A DNA stretch of 64,000 bases, from positions 186,001 through 250,000 of the forward strand of contig NZ_WJNH01000002.1 of NCBI RefSeq assembly GCF_009649735.1, in the 5' to 3' direction. This DNA comes from Salinibacillus xinjiangensis (GTDB taxonomy: Bacteria; Bacillota; Bacilli; Bacillales; Alkalibacillaceae). Shown piece by piece: positions 60,077 to 64,000 of this stretch (within the stretch, counting starts at the first letter, position 1; each line of letters starts with the position of its first letter). Position numbers and translations under genes: made by a program. The notes under the pieces were generated by a model. The model saw only the letters and a list, made by a program, of their open reading frames with translations, searched no databases and had not been told where the DNA came from.

Positions 60077-60949
60077 CTACCTAAAGTTGATATAAACTGC
60101 AGTCGCATCATCAGATTGTTTAATGCGTGGATATTGAGTTTTATGTTTATCCTGTAATTCTAAAGCTCTAATATCGTTGACGGCTTGTTGGATGGTTACA
60201 TGACCATTCAAAATGGAACTCCAGCTTAAGTGATTAAATAAATCCACGATTCTAGAAAAGCCATCACTGCAAAGTAGCACACTTTTCATCGAGTGAGATT
60301 GAATTTGACCTGTAATACTCGCATCAATTCCTTTGCCGTCAATGGTCACCACCCAATAGCCATTAGGTTGGTTCATATAGCTTTTATTAGCTACTAGCTG
60401 CTTTTTTAATCGAGCTTGCTTCTCTTCATCAGGTGCATTCATCGACTGTGTTTGACGGAAAACTTTTATTGTTTTCCTTGCAAGTGGTTCAATTCGATCA
60501 TCTGTTTTCACGTGAACCTCTTCCTCATCAGTATAAACAAGCGAGCAGTCCCCTAACATCAGATAATCCATTTTGTCATCCTGTTTTCTCACCATTGCAA
60601 TAACACAGCTCGGCTGTTGGTAAGCAGGTAAAGAGCGATTTGAAGGATGGACCTCTTCTTTTTGTTGTACAACCTTTATGGCTCTATGTAAAATTTCCTT
60701 TAGTGAATAAGTACTATCATTAGGCTTCAAAGAGAGTATCGTCATAATGAGGGCATCATGTAAAGCCTCAGACAGCCATTTTGCATCAGAATCCTTAGAA
60801 AACACTTGCTTATGATGCAATGGCGTAGCTCCATCTATGACCCAGGCGTAGTTATACAATACGTGTCCAATATCTTCATTAACCGCCCCATCACCCTGAT
60901 TCGTAACATAGCTAAAATTGATAGATTCCACAGAATTCACCTTTTCCAT
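60077..60949 (-). CDS. PP2C-like (PPM family) protein, target unknown
   Basis: A 290-residue cytoplasmic protein with divergent PPM phosphatase motifs: NEDIGH near 24, DGATPL at 39-44, LGDCSLVY at 132-139, CSDGFSRI at 227-234 and SDDATAVY at 279-286. The metal-binding aspartates appear to be kept, so activity is plausible. It differs from PrpC in length and in the DGATPL form of the first DG motif. It precedes the NUDIX gene by nine bases, suggesting cotranscription. Its role in the division and sporulation cluster is unknown. Confidence 0.8.
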   Translation of the reverse strand: MEKVNSVESINFSYVTNQGDGAVNEDIGHVLYNYAWVIDGATPLHHKQVFSKDSDAKWLSEALHDALIMTILSLKPNDSTYSLKEILHRAIKVVQQKEEVHPSNRSLPAYQQPSCVIAMVRKQDDKMDYLMLGDCSLVYTDEEEVHVKTDDRIEPLARKTIKVFRQTQSMNAPDEEKQARLKKQLVANKSYMNQPNGYWVVTIDGKGIDASITGQIQSHSMKSVLLCSDGFSRIVDLFNHLSWSSILNGHVTIQQAVNDIRALELQDKHKTQYPRIKQSDDATAVYINFR

Positions 60950-61074
60950 TTAGTCAATTCCTACATTCATTAGGATATATAACGACATAGTCTTTTCATC
61001 ATGAGTCTTTTTACAATTCTCGTCTCGTTATACTATTTATATTAACATGTTCATTAGGTAGAAAAAATATTTTT

Positions 61075-61347
61075 TCATTGGCTCGGATAATTATATCCAT
61101 CAGGCAACGTTTTCGGCCGCTCTGTTCTTACTAAAATAACATCGGCACCAATTGTAACAATATGATTCCAAGGGATGACCATTTCTTCCTCTTTACCGAA
61201 CAGCCCAAGCATTTTCCCTTTTAATGATATCACAAGCGCCACCACATAGCCCTTATCAACATCAATTTCTAAATCGGTTATATAGCCCAATTTTCTGCCA
61301 TCTTCAATTGCCACAATATCTTTTACTTGAAGCTCAGAAATTTTCAT
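61075..61347 (-). CDS. ylmC: YlmC/YmxH family PRC-barrel sporulation protein
   Basis: A 90-residue protein with a PRC-barrel fold (KDIVAIEDGRKLGYITDLEID near 8-28; MVIPWNHIVTIGADVILV near 56-73). YlmC/YmxH proteins occur only in endospore formers and are found next to sigG; their function is unknown. GTG starts four codons upstream are in frame, but the ATG at 61347 is well spaced from GAGGTGG. Confidence 0.93.
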   Translation of the reverse strand: MKISELQVKDIVAIEDGRKLGYITDLEIDVDKGYVVALVISLKGKMLGLFGKEEEMVIPWNHIVTIGADVILVRTERPKTLPDGYNYPSQ

Positions 61348-61391
61348 AACGAACACCACCTCTGTAAAATATATATGCAGGATGGTGGATT

Positions 61392-61429
61392 AAAAAAACC
61401 CTTGATTGTCCGCTGACAACCAAGGGTTT
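61392..61429 (-). terminator. Rho-independent terminator after sigG
   Basis: Arms at 61396-61410 and 61415-61429 (AAACCCTTG pairing, then TTGTC) form a 15-bp stem with one mismatch. Seven T follow on the minus strand (61392-61398). Confidence 0.88.
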
Positions 61430-61435
61430 GATATT

Positions 61436-62215
61436 TTATTGGTTTATATTTTTATTCATTTGTTCAATTGCTGCTTTTTCTAACCTTGACACTTGAGCCT
61501 GAGATATTCCAATCTCCTCTGCTACTTCCATTTGTGTTTTTCCTTGAAAAAAACGCTTGTTTAGAATCATTTTTTCTCGCTCGTTTAGTCGTCTCATGCC
61601 TTCCTTTAAGGCAATTTCATCAATCCATAGTGAATCCTTATTTTTATCATCCTTCAGCTGATCCATAACAAAGATAGGATCTCCACCATCATTATAAATA
61701 GGTTCAAATAATGAAACTGGATCCTGAATAGCATCCAATGCAAATACTACATCTGAATGAGGAATCCCCATCTCTTCAGCAATTTCCATTGGAGTAGGAT
61801 CCTTCGATGTTTTACTCATTAACCTTTCTCTAACTTGAAGAGCCTTGTAAGCAATGTCTCGAAGTGAACGGGAAACACGAATTGGATTATTGTCACGTAA
61901 GTATCTACGAATTTCACCGATTATCATCGGTACTGCATATGTCGAAAATTTCACATTCTGACTTAAATCAAAATTATCAATGGATTTCATTAGGCCGATA
62001 CATCCTACTTGAAATAAGTCATCAACATATTCTCCGCGATGATGAAATCTTTGGATCACACTTAAAACGAGCCTCAAATTTCCATTCACAAGTTCTTCCC
62101 GGGCAGATTGATCACCTGCTTGCATTCGTTTAAATAATTTCCGCATCTCTTCATTCTTAAGTACTGGTAACTTTGATGTGTCGACACCGCAAATTTCTAC
62201 TTTATGTCGTGTCAA
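61436..62215 (-). CDS. sigG: RNA polymerase sporulation sigma factor SigG
   Basis: Late forespore sigma factor. The 259-residue protein begins TRHKVEICGVDTSKLPVLKNEEM and has region 2 (DLFQVGCIGLMKSIDNFD, KFSTYAVPMIIGEIRRYLRDN), region 3 and region 4 (GKTQMEVAEEIGISQAQVSRLEK). The frame is open 12 codons further upstream, but homologues start at the TTG at 62215, which follows GGAGGGG. That ribosome binding site is folded into a hairpin. It is downstream of sigE and ends at a terminator. Confidence 0.96.
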   Translation of the reverse strand: MTRHKVEICGVDTSKLPVLKNEEMRKLFKRMQAGDQSAREELVNGNLRLVLSVIQRFHHRGEYVDDLFQVGCIGLMKSIDNFDLSQNVKFSTYAVPMIIGEIRRYLRDNNPIRVSRSLRDIAYKALQVRERLMSKTSKDPTPMEIAEEMGIPHSDVVFALDAIQDPVSLFEPIYNDGGDPIFVMDQLKDDKNKDSLWIDEIALKEGMRRLNEREKMILNKRFFQGKTQMEVAEEIGISQAQVSRLEKAAIEQMNKNINQ

Positions 62216-62218
62216 TCT

Positions 62219-62276
62219 AAAACCCCTCCTAAGTGGAGATAGTGTCAACAAACAGTTTCTCCATTGGAGGGATTTT
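62219..62276 (-). promoter_or_regulatory. sigG leader hairpin hiding the ribosome binding site
   Basis: On the minus strand AAAATCCCTCC (62266-62276) pairs with GGAGGGGTTTT (62219-62229), using one G-U pair. An inner TGGAG (62259-62263) pairs with CTCCA (62234-62238). The GGAGGGG is the Shine-Dalgarno of sigG. A similar leader that limits sigG translation is known in B. subtilis. Confidence 0.8.
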
Positions 62277-62280
62277 TATG

Positions 62281-62308
62281 CAGAATGTCACGCTTGGATT
62301 GATATTCA
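62281..62308 (-). promoter_or_regulatory. Possible sigma-F/sigma-G promoter of sigG
   Basis: On the minus strand TGAATA (62303-62308) and CATTCTG (62281-62287) are 15 bases apart, resembling forespore sigma promoters (-10 CATACTA, five of seven). The predicted start would fall at the first bases of the leader hairpin. Confidence 0.4.
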
Positions 62309-62322
62309 AATATTACAAATAA

Positions 62323-63042
62323 TTACACCATTTTATTGAATTCCTTACGTAGGCGCTTTATAATCTTTTTCTCTAAACGTGATATATATGATTGAGAAAT
62401 ACCCAACATATCAGCAACGTCTTTCTGAGTTTTTTCCTCCTTTCCAATAAGACCGAAACGTAATTCCATGATTTGTTTTTCACGGTCATTCAGTGTCGAA
62501 AGAGCCTTTCTTAATAATTTCTTATCAACAGTTGATTCCAGGCCCCTCGTAATAATATCTTCGTCTGTTCCTAAAACATCAGATAATAATAGCTCATTCC
62601 CATCCCAATCTACATTCAATGGCTCATCAAATGAAACCTCTGAGCGAATTTTGTTATTTCTTCTTAAGTACATTAAAATTTCGTTTTCTATACAGCGGGA
62701 TGCATAGGTAGCTAGTTTAATTTTTTTCTCCGGATTAAACGTATTTACAGCCTTAATTAAGCCAATAGTACCGATACTAATAAGATCTTCAATATTAATG
62801 CCTGTATTTTCAAACTTTCTGGCAATATACACAACTAAGCGCAAATTTCGTTCAATGAGTATCGACCTTGCTGCCATATCACCATCAGGTAGCTTTTTTA
62901 ATAATTCCTGCTCCTCTTCCTTTGATAATGGCGGAGGAAGGGCTTCATTTCCTCCAATATAGTATATTTCATCTGACTTTATTCGTAGTTTAGATAATAA
63001 TTTATACCAAAATAATTGGAGTTTTATTTTCAGTTTTTTCAT
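62323..63042 (-). CDS. sigE: RNA polymerase sporulation sigma factor SigE (pro-form)
   Basis: Early mother-cell sigma factor, made as an inactive pro-protein. The 239-residue protein has the pro-sequence [16 protein letters not shown] with amphipathic, membrane-binding character. Processing is expected near SDEIYYIGG (about 23-31). Region 2 ([36 protein letters not shown]) and region 4 ([20 protein letters not shown]) follow. Its protease SpoIIGA is encoded 40 bases upstream. Confidence 0.97.
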   Translation of the reverse strand: MKKLKIKLQLFWYKLLSKLRIKSDEIYYIGGNEALPPPLSKEEEQELLKKLPDGDMAARSILIERNLRLVVYIARKFENTGINIEDLISIGTIGLIKAVNTFNPEKKIKLATYASRCIENEILMYLRRNNKIRSEVSFDEPLNVDWDGNELLLSDVLGTDEDIITRGLESTVDKKLLRKALSTLNDREKQIMELRFGLIGKEEKTQKDVADMLGISQSYISRLEKKIIKRLRKEFNKMV

Positions 63043-63082
63043 ATGCCCTATCTCTCCCTTTTTTCTATATAATTACATATCT

Positions 63083-64000
63083 TTATGAACTAACTTTTAA
63101 ATTAGGTAACTGCATGATTTTTGGGTGTAACAAGCAGTGATAGCTCCCATCAGACGAGAGTTCACCGAATTGTATTCCAATATAGACGCTTTCAAATGTG
63201 TATTCGCATTCGTTTACCTCGACATAAATGGAATCAGGTTTGAATATAAGTATAAAGGCGCGTTTTCCTCCTACCCCTTGAAACGGGATCATTCGTATTC
63301 TAGATATCCATTTTTCCGGTAATTGCTCAAATGTCCAGTTATTTTGGCAATTCTTTAATTCCTGCCATTCATCTTCAGAAAAACAATTTCTTAAAATTAC
63401 TTCATCACATATAATAACTGGCTTTTTCGTAAATGGATCAACTAAACTGTTTCCACTATCGAAAAATCCAGTTGTTTTGTGAAATTGTCCATTTATTTCA
63501 ATTTTGACTGGACACATTTGGTCATAACGAACCTTATCAAAGGATAGCTGATCAACTCTTCTTCTAGTAAACCACCAAACAATTGGAAACCCGATGACGA
63601 CAAATAACCAGCTAACCATGTCTCCAAACCCACTATTGTAGGTAATAAGGCCACCGTTTTGGACCTGAAATTGCTGTCCAATTAAAAAATATAATCCGAA
63701 TAGACCACCACCAATTGCAAAAGAAACAAAATAAAAGGTGAAAAATTGCTTTGCAAACTGTTTTACATTACGAAATCCAAATGAGGCAACTAAAATCAAG
63801 ATGGAATATACAATTTTACCTGGTAAAGTTGCCAAAATATTTTCTGGATAAAACACGTTGATCGGGACTAATAATGATGCAACAAGTCCACCTAAAATGA
63901 GCCACTTACGGTTGGTTTCTGCCTTTGCTATCCAGTGAACGAGCTGTAAAATCATCCAATCCATTAAAAAATTTAACAGCCAAACAGCATCGAGATAGAT
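63083..64000 (-). CDS. spoIIGA: Sigma-E processing aspartyl peptidase SpoIIGA, 5' end cut by window
   Basis: Membrane protease that removes the pro-sequence of SigE once the forespore signal SpoIIR arrives. The frame is open to the window edge (IYLDAVWLLNFLMDWMI), so only the first one or two codons are missing. About 305 residues are visible. There are five hydrophobic segments in the first half, and the active-site motif FFDSGNSLVDPFTKKPVI follows at about residue 178, with the catalytic Asp in DSG. An ATG at 63964 is internal, not the start. Confidence 0.96.
   Translation of the reverse strand: MYLDAVWLLNFLMDWMILQLVHWIAKAETNRKWLILGGLVASLLVPINVFYPENILATLPGKIVYSILILVASFGFRNVKQFAKQFFTFYFVSFAIGGGLFGLYFLIGQQFQVQNGGLITYNSGFGDMVSWLFVVIGFPIVWWFTRRRVDQLSFDKVRYDQMCPVKIEINGQFHKTTGFFDSGNSLVDPFTKKPVIICDEVILRNCFSEDEWQELKNCQNNWTFEQLPEKWISRIRMIPFQGVGGKRAFILIFKPDSIYVEVNECEYTFESVYIGIQFGELSSDGSYHCLLHPKIMQLPNLKVSS

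Noticed and set aside
60950-61074. Promoter or terminator between ylmC and the PP2C-like gene
   Set aside because: The gap is very AT-rich, with a short A6-T-A-T6-like palindrome and several weak -10-like boxes, but no pairing of boxes was good enough to report.

Overview
The window is a stretch of conserved chromosome from an AT-rich, endospore-forming member of the Firmicutes, almost certainly family Bacillaceae. Gene content and order follow the Bacillus subtilis region from spoIIGA-sigE-sigG down to rplS-sip. Spore-specific genes (spoIIGA, sigE, sigG, spoVM), a PyrR-attenuated pyr operon and FapR-controlled lipid genes support this. The species cannot be named from sequence alone. Nearly everything is on the minus strand, so transcription mostly runs from coordinate 64000 towards 1. 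Only three genes are on the plus strand: a UPF0435 gene, rpmB and rqcH.

In transcription order: (1) 64000-61000 holds the mother-cell sigma factor maturation pair spoIIGA-sigE, forespore sigG and ylmC. (2) 61000-56800 is the septum and cell-pole cluster ylmE-sepF-ylmG-ylmH-divIVA, where a PP2C-like phosphatase and a NUDIX hydrolase stand in the place usually held by ylmD. (3) 56820-52240 has ileS behind a T-box leader, then lspA and rluD. (4) 52240-40440 is the complete pyrimidine operon pyrR-pyrP-pyrB-pyrC-pyrAA-pyrAB-pyrK-pyrD-pyrF-pyrE with its own promoter and two PyrR attenuators, followed by a small unknown membrane protein. (5) 40050-31500 has rqcH, a P-type calcium-pump-like ATPase, yloC, remA, gmk, rpoZ and coaBC. 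(6) 31500-21500 has priA, fmt, rsmB, prpC-prkC (phosphatase and PASTA kinase), rsgA, rpe, thiN and the 26-codon spoVM, with rpmB divergent. (7) 20900-16950 has yloU-fakA and the serine dehydratase pair sdaAB-sdaAA. (8) 16950-10370 has recG, fapR-plsX-fabD-fabG-acpP and rnc. (9) 10000-1 has smc-ftsY, ylxM-ffh, rpsP-khpA, ylqD-rimM-trmD-rplS and the start of a signal peptidase I gene.

The genes are housekeeping. They cover lipid synthesis with its malonyl-CoA sensor, protein targeting (SRP and its receptor, two signal peptidases), ribosome assembly and rescue, UMP synthesis, septum placement and sporulation sigma factors. I found no prophage, CRISPR array, insertion sequence, tRNA or rRNA, and no defence system.

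The less ordinary material is non-coding. The 646-base gap between rpoZ and coaBC carries two inverted copies of a structured element of about 100 nt. Their terminal stems differ in sequence but both still pair perfectly. Two REP-like palindromes flank the acpP-rnc segment. The sigG leader can fold its own ribosome binding site into a hairpin. Two promoters have their -35 box over the TGA stop codon of the gene upstream. Several B. subtilis neighbours (def, rlmN, ylyA, ylmD, ylmA) are missing from their usual places.
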